A DNA stretch of 64,000 bases. It comes from Silene latifolia. Taxonomy: Eukaryota; Streptophyta; Magnoliopsida; Caryophyllales; Caryophyllaceae. Made by a program: the position numbers and the translations under genes. The notes beneath the pieces are model-generated. The model searched no databases. It was given only the letters and a program-made list of their open reading frames with translations, and was not told where the DNA came from. Location: contig NC_133538.1 of NCBI RefSeq assembly GCF_048544455.1, positions 41,613,969 to 41,677,968 of the forward strand, read 5' to 3'. Numbering within the stretch: position 1 is the first letter of the stretch; every line of letters begins with the position of its first letter. This document shows positions 24,088 to 37,101 of this stretch, one piece after another.

Positions 24088-24322
24088 AAGAGTGGCAAGC
24101 TTCTAGGATATCCTTCACCTCCCATTGAGGCACGCATCTCCTGATGAGACCGTCTGCGCATTCCTTGAAAACATAAGGATCATCCCAAAAGTATTGTCTA
24201 GCATCATAAGCAAACCGCTTCTTCTCGCGCCATGAAAGCTCGGGTGGTATCTTATCTCACACAAAGAAAGTTAGCAAAATCAGAAAACCACGGAGGTGGA
24301 TAAGACCCTGAAGTAGTAATAG

Positions 24323-26079
24323 CTAATGTACTCTCATCGGAAAAGAATCATTAATAGGTAACGAATCCTCCCTTTCTGTCAGCTGCAGACAAGATAAATG
24401 GTTAGCTACCACATTCTCTGCTCCCTTCTTATCTTTGATCTCCAAATCAAACTCCTGCAAAAGGAGTATCCACCTCAAAAGCCTCGGCTTTGCATCCTTC
24501 TTAAGAAAGAGAGTCTTCAGCGCTTCATGGTCAGTATAAACAATAACCTTGGAACCTAACAAATAAGACCGAAATTTGTCTAAGGCAAAAACTACAGCCA
24601 GAAACTCTTTCTCAGTGGTAAAATAATTAATTTGAGCCTCATCCAGAGTTCGGCTCGCATAGTATATGGCATTCAACGCTTTATTCTTCCGCTGTCCCAA
24701 AACCGCACCGACCGCATAATCGCCGCATCACACATGATCTCGAATGGGAGGTCCCAATCAGTGGCCGAATGATTGGCGCAGAAACTAGGGCCTCCTTTAA
24801 CCTGTTAAAAGCGGTAAGGCACTCATCAGTAAATTCAAAAACAGCATCCTTAAGGAGCAAATGCGTGAGTGGTTTAGCAATTTTTGAAAAATCCTTAATG
24901 AAACGCCGATAAAAACCAGCGTGACCAAGGAAACTCCTCACTCCTTTAACATTCACGGGAGGAGGTAATTGCTCAATCACCTGCACCTTTGCCTTATCAA
25001 CATGTATACCTTTATCGAAATCGATGCCCTAACACAACTCCCTCATTGACCATAAACCGACACTTTTCCCAGTTTAAAACAAGATTAACATCAATACAAC
25101 GCCGCATGACTTTATCAAGATTAGCTAAACAACGATCAAAGTCATTACCATAAACCGAGAAATCATCTCGTGAATACCTCCATAATGTTCTCTATATAAT
25201 CGAAAAAATCCCCATCATGAACCTCTCGAAAGGTAGCAGGGCGTTACACAATCCGAAAGGCATTCTACGATATGCAAAGACACCCCCGTGGACAGTAAAA
25301 GTGGTCTTACTCTGATCATCTGGATGAATAGGGATCTGAAAGAACCCTGAGTATCCGTATAGAAAACAGAAAAATTTGTTAGAAGCAAGTCTTTCAGTCA
25401 TTTGGTCAACAAAAGGGAGGGGGAAATGGTCTTTCTTGGTGGCGGCATTCAACTGTCTATAATCAATGCACATCCGCCACCCTGTCACAACTCGTGTCGG
25501 TATTAATTCATTTTTCTCATTTTTAACCACAAATAGTCCCTCCTTTCTTCGGAACTACCTGAATCAAGGGCTAACCCACTTGGAGTTGCCAATCGTATAA
25601 ATAATACCGCATCGAGTAGTTTCATCACCTCACCATAACAACTTCCTCGCATCTTCGGTTCAACTTGCGTTGACCCTGTCTGTAAGGCTTGTGGCCTTCC
25701 TCCAGCTCTATCCTGTGCATACAAACATCAGGGCTGATGCCCTTAATGTCATCCAAAGAGTAACCTAGAGCCTTCCTATTTTTCTTAAGCACACACATCA
25801 AAGCAGACAGCTGGTCATCGTTAAGCTTAGCACTAACAATAGCTGGGTACTGCTCCGTATCATCTAGAAAAACATACTTAAGATTAGGAGGAAGTGGTTT
25901 ACGCTCTGGCACCTTTACCTCTACAGCATAGACAAAATCATCTTCAATGGTGTAGCAAGTGTTTACCAAATTCTCGTTGGCCAGGCTTAAGAGCATCTCA
26001 TCTTCTTCCTCATTGAGCTCGTAGCTCTCCATTGAGGCTACCAAAGCATCTGGCTCCTCAAAGATTCTCCATCAGACAT
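24323..26079 (-). pseudogene. pol: Athila reverse transcriptase-RNase H (broken)
   Basis: From high to low coordinates: a linker (26,044-25,640) with FVYAVEVKVPERKPLPPNLKYVFL; RT fingers and palm (25,530-25,192) with CIDYRQLNAATKKDHFPLPF, GYSGFFQIPIHPDDQ and YRRMPFGLCNA; and a shifted frame through the catalytic FxDD region (about 25,175), where the motif is garbled. The thumb (24,986-24,740) has FLGHAGFYRRFIKDFSKIA. RNase H (24,700-24,323) has [20 protein letters not shown] and YTDHEALK. At least five frame changes are visible. The gene was split at 26,079 by the plus-strand Athila element; its protease and gag continue at 47,043. Confidence 0.88.
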
Positions 26080-27578
26080 CGATGCGTGTCTTTTATATGA
26101 TGTTTTACATCCCATTTTACACGCATTTCAGAGCTTATTCATGTAGTTTATGCTACATTTCTCCCTATTTCCGTCTACTTCCATATTTTGTACATTATTG
26201 CAGAAATGTGAAGAATCCAGCGGAAATCGAGCTAAACCCGTCCCCGAGTAATCTGCATTGCATATGACGTGAAGTATTCACTCGAAGAACGAGCTTGGTG
26301 TGCAATCCAAGGCCCAAAAGACAAGTCCACGAGTTTATAGAAATCAAGTAGCAAGCTCAATGATCGATCGACCACCGCCATCATCGATCGACCAACCATC
26401 GGTTCCGTGCTATCACATCGAAGACCGATCGATCGACCAGTCCTAGCAATCGATCGACCAGATTTCTATTCCGCATTTAGAGAATTAAAGACCGTGAATC
26501 TTGAAGCCCAAAGTTATGTTAGGTTTAGGAAACTAAGTTACGTTAGTTGCTATATAACGTAACCTAGAAACATCAGTTTTGACATCAAGTTTTTATCTAA
26601 GTTTCACATTGAATTTTAGAATATCATAGTTAGGGTTTGGATATTGATTGCATCGGATTTTTATATTTCCAATCATTCCGTTCTCGTTTCTCCCGCGATT
26701 TTCTAGATTCTTCCTGTTCTACTTTCATTTCGTTTTATTTCGTTATCAGCGTAGAATTGCTAGTTAGATTCCCGAAACCATCTTATTGTTGCATGTTAAT
26801 TGTTTGTTCTACCGTTTTAATTATGAATTCAAGATTTTTATTGCCTTAGTATTATTATTGTTATCACTTTCAGGATGAGTAGCTAAATCAATTGTGCTAG
26901 GATGTAGGCGAATTATGGCGTAGGCGGCGTAGTATTAAATTGGATGAATTACGTGTCGATCGATCGATCGACATACTTGGTCGATCGACTGACCTCGTGA
27001 GGTTACCTTTCGTTTTAATTGATTTTAATGTTGTATTTAACGAATCGAATGCATGCGACCAGTTAGATGCTTAATTTATGACTGACCCATTAGGTCGAAA
27101 GATAGGGAAAGTTGTTTGATCACCAATTAAGATGACTAAACTGTGCTGAGATCGAAAGATAGGTATAGTTTAGACCGTTAGTCACTTTTCGTGACGAGAG
27201 TCGATAGTGACATTAGGGACCTATAGCGAGATCGAAAGATGCTATTTGTTAAGAGTGGACCGAGAGGACCTCTTATTTCCCGCCTCACTTGTGTTCGATT
27301 TAGACCTGTTTAGTATGCTGCCGCCGAAGCTGTAATGAACCGACCATCCTAGTACCCCTTCTTTATCTGTTTAATCCGTCTTTTTAGTTTACTGTCTTTA
27401 TTTATTCTTATCTGTAGACCAATTCAACTCAACCCCCACACTCGTTACCTTAGACTAGAATTAGACAGCTAGAAATTACGTCTGCCTCCTTGTGGTTCGA
27501 CCCTGTTACCACTAGCCTAGGTTAGTCTTAATAGGAAATTATAAATCTTATTTTTGGTACTCACAACGACCGGTATCA
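26080..27578 (+). repeat. 5' LTR of the plus-strand Athila derivative
   Basis: The 1499-bp LTR pairs with 45,537-47,042. Palindromes lie at about 26,360-26,460 and 26,955-26,985. Differences from the partner are often at CAG/CTG triplets, for example CATCATCG against CATCAGTCG. Confidence 0.92.
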
Positions 27579-27583
27579 AATTT

Positions 27584-27601
27584 TGGCGCCGTTGCCGGGG
27601 A
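27584..27601 (+). other. Primer binding site, tRNA-Asp type
   Basis: TGGCGCCGTTGCCGGGGA lies five bases after the LTR. It is complementary to the 3' end of plant tRNA-Asp, the primer typical of Athila elements. Confidence 0.92.
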
Positions 27602-27703
27602 GGCAATAGTTCTAATTTTTAGTTGTTCTATTTTTAGTCTTTCTTAGTTTAAGGGACTTCTGTTCCTTAAACTTTTCTTATATTCTTTTTGTAGTTTCTT
27701 CTT

Positions 27704-28550
27704 ATGCGCAGGTCACAGGGTGGTGAACTAGTACCATTCGATCCTGAGATAGAGAAATCTTTGTGCGAGTTGAGACGATCACAAAGGGTATTACCGACAG
27801 AGGAAGAGCTGAGTAATCTGTCAAGCTATCACGAGAACGAGCCGTTCGAGGAAGACCCACAAGATGTTCACCCGTTTCCACCTCTTCACCGAGACAGTCA
27901 CTTCTCCGTAAATTCCAAATATGGTCGAGGAAGCGAGTATAGCTAGTCATTCCGAGCCGACAAATGTAAATTTATATAAGGGGTTCGAATTAACAGAGAT
28001 GCCAGAAGTTCGAACCAAAGCCTTCATACATTAATATGGTTGAGAGAAACCAGTTCGGGGGAGCTGCAAATGAAGATGCAGCTAAGCATATGGAGACCTT
28101 TATCACTCATCATTGCTTCCATACCCCCACCAACCGGCGTGACCCAAGACCAGATCAAGGAGACCATGTTTATCTTCTCCCTTCGTGATGCTGCAAGGGA
28201 GTGGTATAGAGATCTGGACCGAGCCGCTCATGGGATCACCGACTGGAATTCCTTGGCATTGGCATTCTACAAGAAGTACTTTTCTGCTTCAAAGACGATT
28301 GCTATTAGAGCCCAAATCACGAGTTTCAAACAAGGGCCGGATGAGAACTTCCACGAGGCATGGGTCCGATTTAAGAAGCTGGTGCGAACCATACCGCACC
28401 ATGGTTTCGAAAAATGGAGCTTGTGCAATCATTTCTATAATGGGCTGTATGACGATCAGAGGGCTATTTTGGATGCTGCAGCCAATGGCCGATTTGCTGA
28501 GAACTTGGGAGAGACCAAGGGGTGGAAGATCATCGACGATCTAGCCACCC
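27704..28550 (+). pseudogene. gag: Athila gag, 5' portion (broken)
   Basis: The first frame (27,704-27,946) reads MRRSQGGELVPFDPEIEKSL and an acidic stretch. After frame changes at about 27,950-28,110, capsid homology resumes with FSLRDAAREWYRDLDRA, WNSLALAFYKKYF (about 28,240-28,285), FHEAWVRFKKLVRTIPHHGF and FYNGLYDDQRAILDAAANGRF. The frame ends ...IIDDLATL where the Tat/Ogre-type element begins at 28,551. The gene continues at 41,127 after that insertion. Confidence 0.85.
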
Positions 28551-31500
28551 TGTAGATACCCGTATCCGTCGATATTGGAATTTATAGAGAACCCGACAAA
28601 CACCCGATGATGATAGGACATATGTATTCTTTAGTTGTCATTGTCATTATTTGGGCTCATTTTACGATGTAGAATGAGCGTTGTCAACGGAATATTTTAT
28701 TAATTTAAATGATATTTAAATTAAGGCTTTTTTAAGGCGAATTCATTTTACTTTATTTTGAATTTATTTTCTCAAGTTTATTTTATTGAAAATAAAATAA
28801 ATAATTGATTTGAAAAATCATTCTATGAGTGTATTTGATTTGAAAAATCATTTATTTTAATGTGTTAATCGATTTGAAAAATCGAATTTGAAAATCGAAA
28901 ACTCGTTTTAACCACACGTTTTGGAGCTCGATTATAGCTCGGCTTTTGAGCCCGTTTTCTTTACGAGTTGGCACGAATCTCGAGTAAACTAACCAACCTA
29001 GGCCTCTACCCATCCAACCCCAGTTCGAACCCCCATACCCACGTCCCAAATCTCGCCCCAAACATACACAAAGCAGCCCAACTACTTCCCCTTACCCGCG
29101 TTAACCCTTCCTCTTTTCCAACCCGTTTTGTGTGCTTCAAAGCTTGACCCAAACCCGCCACAACCAACCCAATTCCTGACCCTCATTACCCACAACAACC
29201 CATCACCCAAACCCACCACGAAACCCATCCAATTCCCGTCCCAAACACCCAATAAACAGTCCGCAAATAACAAGCAGCCCTCCCTGTTTTGCGTGCTCAA
29301 ACCCGAGTCCAAAACCCGCTCCAAACACCACTTAAACCCATGCCCATTAACCCTAATCCATACCCTAGTATCCTACCCATATTACCCTAGATTAACCACC
29401 AAGAAACACCCCTCCAAAACCCTACACGAGCTCACAATAGTTGCTGGACAGCAGCAGCGAAACAGAGCAGCCCGACTGCTTGTTGCTCTCTTAAACCCTA
29501 CTTTAACTCCCTATAAATACCTCCCCTCTGCCATACTTTCATTGCTCTAAGTTCTCCATACATACTACCATCACTCACAAGCATTAAACTCCAGAAACAA
29601 ACCCTAATTGCCTCTCAAAACCCTCGACAAAACTGAGACATCAAAACTGAAACAGTTTGTGTCTCTCTCGAAATACAATTCGTTTCCCCTTCAAATCTCC
29701 ATTAAAACTCGAGTTTCTTGTTCCTAATTAACCATATAACATCCATCTACATCTTAGATAAAGATTCACGAGCCAAATTGACCTTGAGAGTACACGAATC
29801 CCCTCGAAAAACAGAGTGTCATACACTCTGTTTTCGCGGCTTTTCCTGTCCGTCCAGTTCTGTTTGTGCTCGTTTTTTGTGCCCAATAACTCAGAACGAG
29901 CGGGGTTTGTTTTAAGATATTTATTTAACTCTCTTTCTAGTTTTCAAAACATCTTTTAAATCTAATTTTCACCGTGAAACGAGTGAGAAATTGCAGTTTG
30001 AAAGTTGCTGTCGAGATTTACAAAAAACGTGTTGTTTGCTTTGTTCCTTCGTCGACGACGGCCTCTCGAGATAAAATCTACCATCGATTACGACCCAAGA
30101 CGGTGTCAACGATACATGTAGGTTGAGGGTGCATCAAATCCTCCTCTTCTCCTTTTTATTTCGTTCTTTTATGCTTGTTTTTTATTGTTCGTTTTACGTT
30201 GTTTATCGTTTGGTTTATCGTTTGATATCGTTAACTATGAAACTAGTTTAGTCCGAGTATGAGTTAAAGTACCACCACGAACACCCGCGTTGACTTGAGA
30301 TAGGAAAGAAATCCACCACATCGGTCGGTCGTATCCCCCATCTCATTTACATATCCTCGTGTTCAAGGTAGGGCATTAATAAAACGAATCCTAACTTCGT
30401 TCCTCGCTTTTGACCCCTTGCTTGTTTCGTTCAATTCGACCTACCCTAGGACCCGTTGCATGTTATTTCGACCCCTGTTTGTTAACATATGATTCGTTTA
30501 GATGACTTTAGATCGATTAAATAACCTAATCAGACATGTTAGGGTGCTTCGACACAAGCATTAAAATCGACCAACAATTCTATAACCTAATTGAATGCAT
30601 CTCTCTTTTCACCTAATTTCTCGCTAGTATAAGAGTGCGTGCTTAGCACCTTATTATTAACACTCGACGAGTTAATTTAATTAGCGAACTTGACCTAATT
30701 TGACCCCTTAGGCCGTGTAGAACACTCGGTTTTAGGCGAAGCCTTCTGGCCTCTTTTGTCATCGATTTCTAATGTATTTTCCATATCGCTTTGCAAATCT
30801 ATCTAACCTAATGAACCTAACCTAGGAACTAGGGTGGCCGTGAGGGTGGCCGTGCCTTTTGTCGTTCTTGCTTCGTTTTTTTTAATATCATTTGTTCTTT
30901 GTTGTTTTGTAGCTTGTAATTTATAGTTTGTTCATCGAGTTGTAATTTTCAAGTTTGTTTTACTTTTATCGAGTCAAAACCTCTTCAAAAACCTTAGTCT
31001 CATTTGGTTAGATGGTTGTGCTCCAATTCGTGTAAGAGCGTAGTAAATCGCATGTTGTTTAAAGCGACATGGCCCGATTTATGCTAATGCATGCTTTGGT
31101 GTGTGACCCAATGTCTAATTCGATAAGATTAAGCGAAAGCACGCATTACGAGGAGTGACCCAAGGCCGTGAGTTATGTAAACCGTGGGTCACCCCTTTGT
31201 GCACGTTTTCCTAGGCCGAATGACCATGTGTCGTGTATGATGTCGTATATAGCAATTGTATTTAGATCGAGTTGTATCTTAATTTCTTGTTGTGTCGGCA
31301 TGAAATGCGTGGGTTGTAATAGGGTAGATCCCAACGGCTCCCCCATTCCCCTTAAGCCCTGTTTGCTTTGTTTTGTATGTTGTTAGATCAATCAACCCAC
31401 ATGCTAAATTACAACTTTGACAAATTTAGTTTAGTTGCATCTAAATCGACATAGAAACCTCACATGTGAGGGTTTTAAAATGATGTTTGCATATCATATA

Positions 31501-31889
31501 TCGCAGTAGCTACGACCTTGTTTGAAATCCGATACTTGACTTAGTAGAGGCCGTCATTGACGGGCGGGGTTAGGTGTCCTTACGGGCTTCCTAACACGTA
31601 CCCTCACCCCTTAATCAAGATCTATGGTTTGTGGATCCGTCTAAATACCATTGGATTACGAGAGTCATTCAAATCGAGTGATATAGGGTACAAGTCTTTA
31701 TCTTTAATCACTCGTAGTCGATTGGCTTTATGCTTTTCGATGAAAGGTGTAAAGTTGACTTGAACGGTTCCAAGTTCCCATAAAACTTTGTGGCGACTCT
31801 AATTTGTCTTAATTCGATTCGAAATAACCTCGAGTCGATTATGCCTAGTGTGGATCCCGCGGACGCAGTTCCCGCGGGCGTTGTCCACA
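28551..31889 (+). repeat. 5' LTR of the Tat/Ogre-type element
   Basis: The LTR is 3339 bp, long as is usual for Ogre relatives. It carries a CT-rich promoter-distal part with CCCTATAAATACCTCCCC (29,509-29,526), which looks like a TATA region. The 140-codon frame at 29,128-29,550 is repeated in the 3' LTR but is low-complexity Pro/Asn/Thr and probably not coding. Confidence 0.93.
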
Positions 31890-31892
31890 GTT

Positions 31893-31910
31893 TGGCGACT
31901 CCGCTGGGGA
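31893..31910 (+). other. Primer binding site, tRNA-Arg type
   Basis: TGGCGACTCCGCTGGGGA lies three bases after the 5' LTR. It is the tRNA-Arg-type PBS known from Ogre elements. Confidence 0.9.
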
Positions 31911-32970
31911 AAAGAGGACTAGTTACACTTTGTTTCTAGGGTCTTTTCCTCCGAGGTGAAACTTGAAAAGAAAGTATTGGAAAGTAAAACATTACTCGTA
32001 GTGCTACGATTCATGCATAAACCCTTAAGGACATTCCCGGGCCGTCCCAGCGCTTCTTTGTGACGCGTGGGGGGCGACGTCCCACTATGCCAGGAACTTG
32101 CACATTGCTTGCTTCCGCTCCGCCTCGTCGTGGTTCTTGATGGTGGGGATGCTCTTCTAGGTACTCTACCTAAAGGCCCTTGCTCTATAAGACCCAAAAA
32201 GGATGGAGGGCATAGACCTTCTTATAGAAGACTTGCCGAGACTTAGAGATGTCTAGGAGCATACATCCTTATAACATGAGAATGACAATGTGCAAAATGA
32301 ATTTTCCCGAGTCTTTTCAAATTTTCCATATCAATTTCTAAGCCGAACTTTTGAACAACTTACTTTCAAAATAGCATGGTTTTAAAAACGCGGAGTGCTG
32401 CCCAAGTAGGACTAGATTTTTCGGCCCAAAATAAGCTTTTATAGCCGGCATGGTGCCCATTTTAAATCTCATTTTCAAATCGATTATTCGTTTTTTTTCA
32501 AATTCAATCCAAAATATTTCTCGAACCTTAACCAAGCATGAAATACGTCGAGTCGTGTCCGGGTCCTGGCCGTGTTAGGCTAGGCGTGTTTTGCCCCGAG
32601 AGTCTAGAACACGACCTTGTTGGGTCACCCAAGCTTACATCTAGGGCTTCGAGTCATGTGGGTCGACCAATTGGTCTAGGATAGTCCACAGAAATGTCCA
32701 AGCTAGGCCATTTAGGGCGTTTCACTCGAACCTAAGGACTATGTTGGTCCAATCACGGGTTTAGTCACACCGAGTCCAGTTTAGAATCGCGTTATGATGG
32801 TTTGGGTCGTGTCGTTTTGTCGAGTCCAAAATGAATCGAGGTCTAAATCCAACCGTGAGTCGAACCTTTTGGTTAATCAGCCTTAAGTCGAGTCTTGACT
32901 TGAGTCAAGTTGGTGTCGTGTCCTTAAGTGTGCAAGGGCTCTTACTTTTAAATATTGACTTGGTTCGGGG
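31911..32970 (+). other. Leader between PBS and gag
   Basis: This is about 1 kb of untranslated leader without a convincing ORF. GC-richer motifs occur at 32,030-32,130. The GAGTC-rich stretch at 32,540-32,910 has several GTCGTGTCG-type repeats. No extra ORF of Ogre type is visible here. Confidence 0.5.
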
Positions 32971-32971
32971 T

Positions 32972-34458
32972 TTTCTTGTAGAAAGGCCGCCAAAACCCCG
33001 ACGTCAAGCAATAGAAGATGCTGTTAACAAACTCACTGAGGCCGTGAACCTCATGATGACCAGAATGGATGCAATCGAATCTAAGCTGGGTGAAGATTCC
33101 TCTTCATCTACCCCACCTCTGACTAATCTGGAGAAACGGTTCAAATTCATTGAAGACTGTCTGAAGCTCTCCCAGGGGAAGAACATCCACTACGAAAATG
33201 CTAGGCCTATGCCCCAGTTCAGGATAAGTTGCCCACAAACATGGTACTCACGAATATCCCAAAGTTTAAGGGCACAGAAGATCCAGTCCACCATGTTAAG
33301 GCCTATAAGGGGTACTTAGCACTGAAGGGAGTGCCTGCTGACATGCTCTCTGAAATTTTCGCTCAGTCCCTGGATGAACACCCGAAGGCGTGGTTCTACA
33401 ATCTGGACCTAAAGAACTTCCCTACTTTCGAAGATATCACGGTGGAGTTTTGTAAGCACTATGCTGACAATGTCGAGATTCGAACCAATATAAGAACGCT
33501 GGAGGTTATGACACAGAAAGAAAAAGAAGGCTTTACTGAATTCCTTGCAAGATGGCGCGCTGAAAGCGTGAAATTAGCCAAGAAGCCTGATGAAGTTGAA
33601 ATGGTAGATAAGTTCGTAAAGAATCTACGACTGTTTACGAATGCTCAAATACAAGAATTTTGGCTCTTTCAAAGAATTGATAAGAATCGGGATAAAGGTA
33701 GAAGATGATGTCATAAGGCGTAGGCCGAAAAGCCAAAAGGGTACCAAGGGGCCTCATCGTCTAAGGCCAAGGCCCCAGCAACGGCCCATATTGATGAAGC
33801 CATCAATCTCTTAGAAGGGCAATCGAAGAAGTCGCAGCGCTAAACACCTAGGGCATTCACCGATATCGGATGCACTTATACATACGCTCTCCAAAGGCTC
33901 ACCCCAAGGAAAGTCAAGCCTATTGGTCCAACTCCGGACCCTCCCGCTGATCAACAAGGTAAATGGTATAAACCAAATGCCTATTGTGCCTTTCATCAAG
34001 GGAAAGGCCATGATACTGAAAGGTGCTATCGACTGAAGCACGAAATTCAAGACATGATTGAGAATGGAACACTCCCGATCCCAACTGTTAAACCCAATAA
34101 CATCACCAATCCATTTAGCGATCACGCCAACTTTGTTTCTGTCGAAGACAATGTCGATTATTCCCATCTTATCCGCCCATGTCACTTGAAAGGGGTGTTT
34201 ATCGGGAAGATATTTGTGGATTGCTTTCAATTCTTGCCAAACCCGAAGAATGAAATTCAAGACGGGAGTCTTGCTCCAGAATGTACTCCTCTCGTTAACG
34301 AAGTTAATAAAGGACAATTCGATTCACCGACCTTCATCATTGGCGTAGATCCTCAGAGGACTACCTCGGGACGGAGGCAAACCATCACAGGGATCAAGGA
34401 CAAGAGCCGAGCATCTAAGCTAACAGCTGAACAAGAGAAAGTTCAAGATCAGATTTGA
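32972..34458 (+). pseudogene. gag: Tat-type Gag
   Basis: The first frame (to 33,319) has a coiled-coil-like AIEDAVNKLTEAVNLMMTRM. The capsid frame (33,229-33,708) has TNIPKFKGTEDPVHHVKAYK, AWFYNLDLKNFPTFEDITVEF and FLARWRAESVKLAKKPDE, the usual Tat gag signatures. After further breaks comes a nucleocapsid-like CAFHQGKGHDTERCYRLKHEI (about 33,985-34,050) and the downstream MIENGTLPIPT...DYSHLI segment (34,054-34,458). In the Tat element at 59,639-61,261 the equivalent segment leads into protease. Here the frame ends and no protease follows. At least two frame changes and a stop near 33,708 interrupt it. Confidence 0.85.
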
Positions 34459-36009
34459 AAATTATGAGTCGGGATCTGTTTTCTTATCTTAGTCAAGTCG
34501 AGTCTAGGACTTTCTTTTCCTGAAGTTGAGTCGTTTATTCCGCGATGACCTAGGGTGTGTCCTAGGAATCGTTCCTTCGAGTCTGTTAAGCATTTGTCAT
34601 TCCAATAAAAGTCGCAGTTTCGTTTCCAAATATGTCTTGTTTTCAATCCTCAGTCATTCCGAAAACATGATAAAATGCACAACACACTCAAAGGCATCCT
34701 TGGGGTGGAAGTATGTCCCGTTTCAAAATGTAAGGATACTTTAGGATCCCGTTTCTGTTTCCTTTACCTATTCCATGTCTGGCGGTAGAAAACCTCCATC
34801 TGAACCAATGTTTGTGACAAGCTTTTAGATGATTCTATGACGAACCCGGACTAGCTCCTTGTTTCCCCTATCGATGATGCAAGGCAAGCCTTTTCCCCAT
34901 AATATCATCCCCTCTCGAAGAGAGAAGAGACCAACCCATTCTAACAAGGAATCGTTATTTCTAACCCAATTTAGTTGGCGAAGCCCAGTTTTCAAGGTGT
35001 ATCCATTTAGGACTAAGAGAATGAATAGAAGATCATTTTCAAAGAGAGAAAAAAGATGAAAAAGAATGAAAAGATGAAAAGATGAAAAAAAAGGATGAAA
35101 GAAAAGAAAAATGAAAAAAGAAAAGTGATGAAAGAAAAAGAAAAAAAGAAAAAAAAGAAATAAAAAAGAAAAAAAGATGTTGAAGTTATTGCAGAATGCT
35201 TTTGGTTGAATGTCGAAGTTACAGAGGCCTGAAGTCAAGTCAAGTACCCATAGTTGAAGTTCAATGGGCGAAGCCCAAAAGCGTAAGTAGTAACCTCTTT
35301 ACCCTCTAAGTCCTTCTTGAGACAGTTACAAGGAATAGTCGGAAATTTTGAGAATCATTCCGCTTGTGCTGTTACACCCAGCCTTTAGGGACCAGATATG
35401 GAGATTTGAACCCACATTGTTTTACAACCCATTTGCACTCGGGTTTCATCAAACCCGAGACACCTTTTCCAACCACGATGTAAGCCATAACCCATTGGCC
35501 TTAGCACCAGAAAATGAACCTTCAGAATGACGGTCCACTATTCAAGCCTTTTGTTACCAAGCTCCACATCCCAAAGAACCACAACCTTTTGTACCAACCC
35601 TAGACATGGGATTTAACGGTACTTTACAGGATAGAATGGGATATGACATGATACTTTAGGTGAAACCTTTGAGTGTGTACACACAATCAAAATGCCATGT
35701 TTATGCACCTTGATCGAACTACGTCGGATTTGATTTCGCTCCACGCGAATACGTAGGCAGTCCTTCAGAACAAGGGATTCAATCCACTCATCAACCAAGT
35801 TGTCATCTTGTCGGTTTCTTACGGGTCCTAACCAAGTCCAAATGAAGCCACCTTTGTTTGAGTCGGTCTTAGAACTCGATGTAGCCTAGGATGAGGATAT
35901 AGGTTCGGATGAATAGTATCGAGTCTCAGAATGAGCTTTATCTAATGGTTTAGGCAAAGATGCTTTGTCACATAGATGTGGGTTTGTGTTCGGAACAGAA
36001 AAATATGAA

Positions 36010-36119
36010 AAACCCGCTGAAAAGAAAGAAGGCGTGGAAGAAAAATAGTAAAAGCCCGCTGAAAAGAAAGAAGGCGGTGGCAAGAAATGATGAAAACTCG
36101 CTGAAAAGAAAGGAGGCGA
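36010..36119 (+). repeat. ~43-bp tandem repeat, three copies
   Basis: The core CCCGCTGAAAAGAAAGAAGG recurs at 36,012, 36,055 and, with changes, 36,097. Confidence 0.85.
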
Positions 36120-36633
36120 GGAGAAGAGTGACAGAATGTTCCCAACAAGAGTGATGTGTGATGTCTAAGTGTTCTCATAAAATCAGTCTGTGTTTAGTGT
36201 CTGGGCGAAGCCAACGTTGTTGCTCCGTGAGTTTAATCCACCTTGTCAATGCCAAGTGATCTTGATTCCCATGTGCCCTTGGGAGCACGCCCATGCCGTA
36301 CGATATCTCTGTCTCGAGTCCGATGGCCTTGTGATTCCCATTTGCCATCTTTTGGCGCCAGAATGGCCAATTTACATTTCTACCCCCAGCAAGTCAATAT
36401 TTGAATTAAAACCCGTGCACACTTACGTTTTTATTTTCCTTTTTTGTTTTACGGTAGCGGGCTAGGCCCACGTTGTTTACGGGTCATACGAAGTGTCTGA
36501 GTCGTATTTCATGCTCACCCATCAAGGTTCGATTTTAAAAAAAAAAAATTTCACAATTTCAATTTCAAAATTTCAAAATTCCAAAAACTTTTTGCGAATT
36601 ATGGATAGATGATCCAAGTAGTGGAATCTTTTC

Positions 36634-36786
36634 GGGTCGATGACCCCAATCTTTCGAAATTCAAAATTTCAGATTCAATTTTTGAAGGGTCGATGGCCCA
36701 ACATACCAAGTGATGTCAAATTTAAGCTTCGGGTCGATGGCCCAATTATTCAAAATTTTCAAATTCAATTTTCGGGTCGATGACCC
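36634..36786 (+). repeat. GGGTCGATGACCC palindrome array
   Basis: Four copies of GGGTCGATGRCCC lie at 36,634, 36,687, 36,731 and 36,774, spaced 43-53 bp with AT-rich TTTCAAAATTC-like spacers. Confidence 0.88.
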
Positions 36787-37101
36787 AATCTTTCAAATAA
36801 TCTAATTTTAAGATTGATGATCCAAATGTGCTTATGTGATGATTATTGCTAGTACGTTTTTGTGTTTCAAATATAGCAGGATATGCTTCAACTGGGGGCT
36901 CTAAAGTCTTCGACTTTAGAGCCATTGCAAATCGGGGCTTTCCGCCGCTTGGCTTCAGAGACCATTATCAGGATGTAAAGGATGACATCCACCAAGAATT
37001 CAATTCAATACAAGATTATGAAATGGAAGAATTCCGTAGCTGAAAGCAAATGATGAAAGCGGCGGCAACCTCCTTGGAAAGTCCCGTCCCATTCGGACAA
37101 G

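Noticed and set aside
27584-27601. tRNA gene at the tRNA-Asp-like sequence (also 49,358 and 31,893)
   Set aside because: Only the 18 bases complementary to a tRNA 3' end are present, next to an LTR; these are primer binding sites.
29082-29324. 80-codon antisense ORF (and its copy at 38,026-38,268)
   Set aside because: It is the reverse-strand shadow of CT-rich LTR leader sequence.
29128-29550. 140-codon ORF conserved in both Tat/Ogre-type LTRs (also 38,072-38,494)
   Set aside because: The two copies agree because LTRs are duplicated at insertion. Composition is low-complexity Pro/Thr/Asn and no domain is recognised.
34825-35238. 137-codon Phe-rich membrane-like minus ORF
   Set aside because: It is driven by the A/G-rich low-complexity tract at 35,040-35,180.
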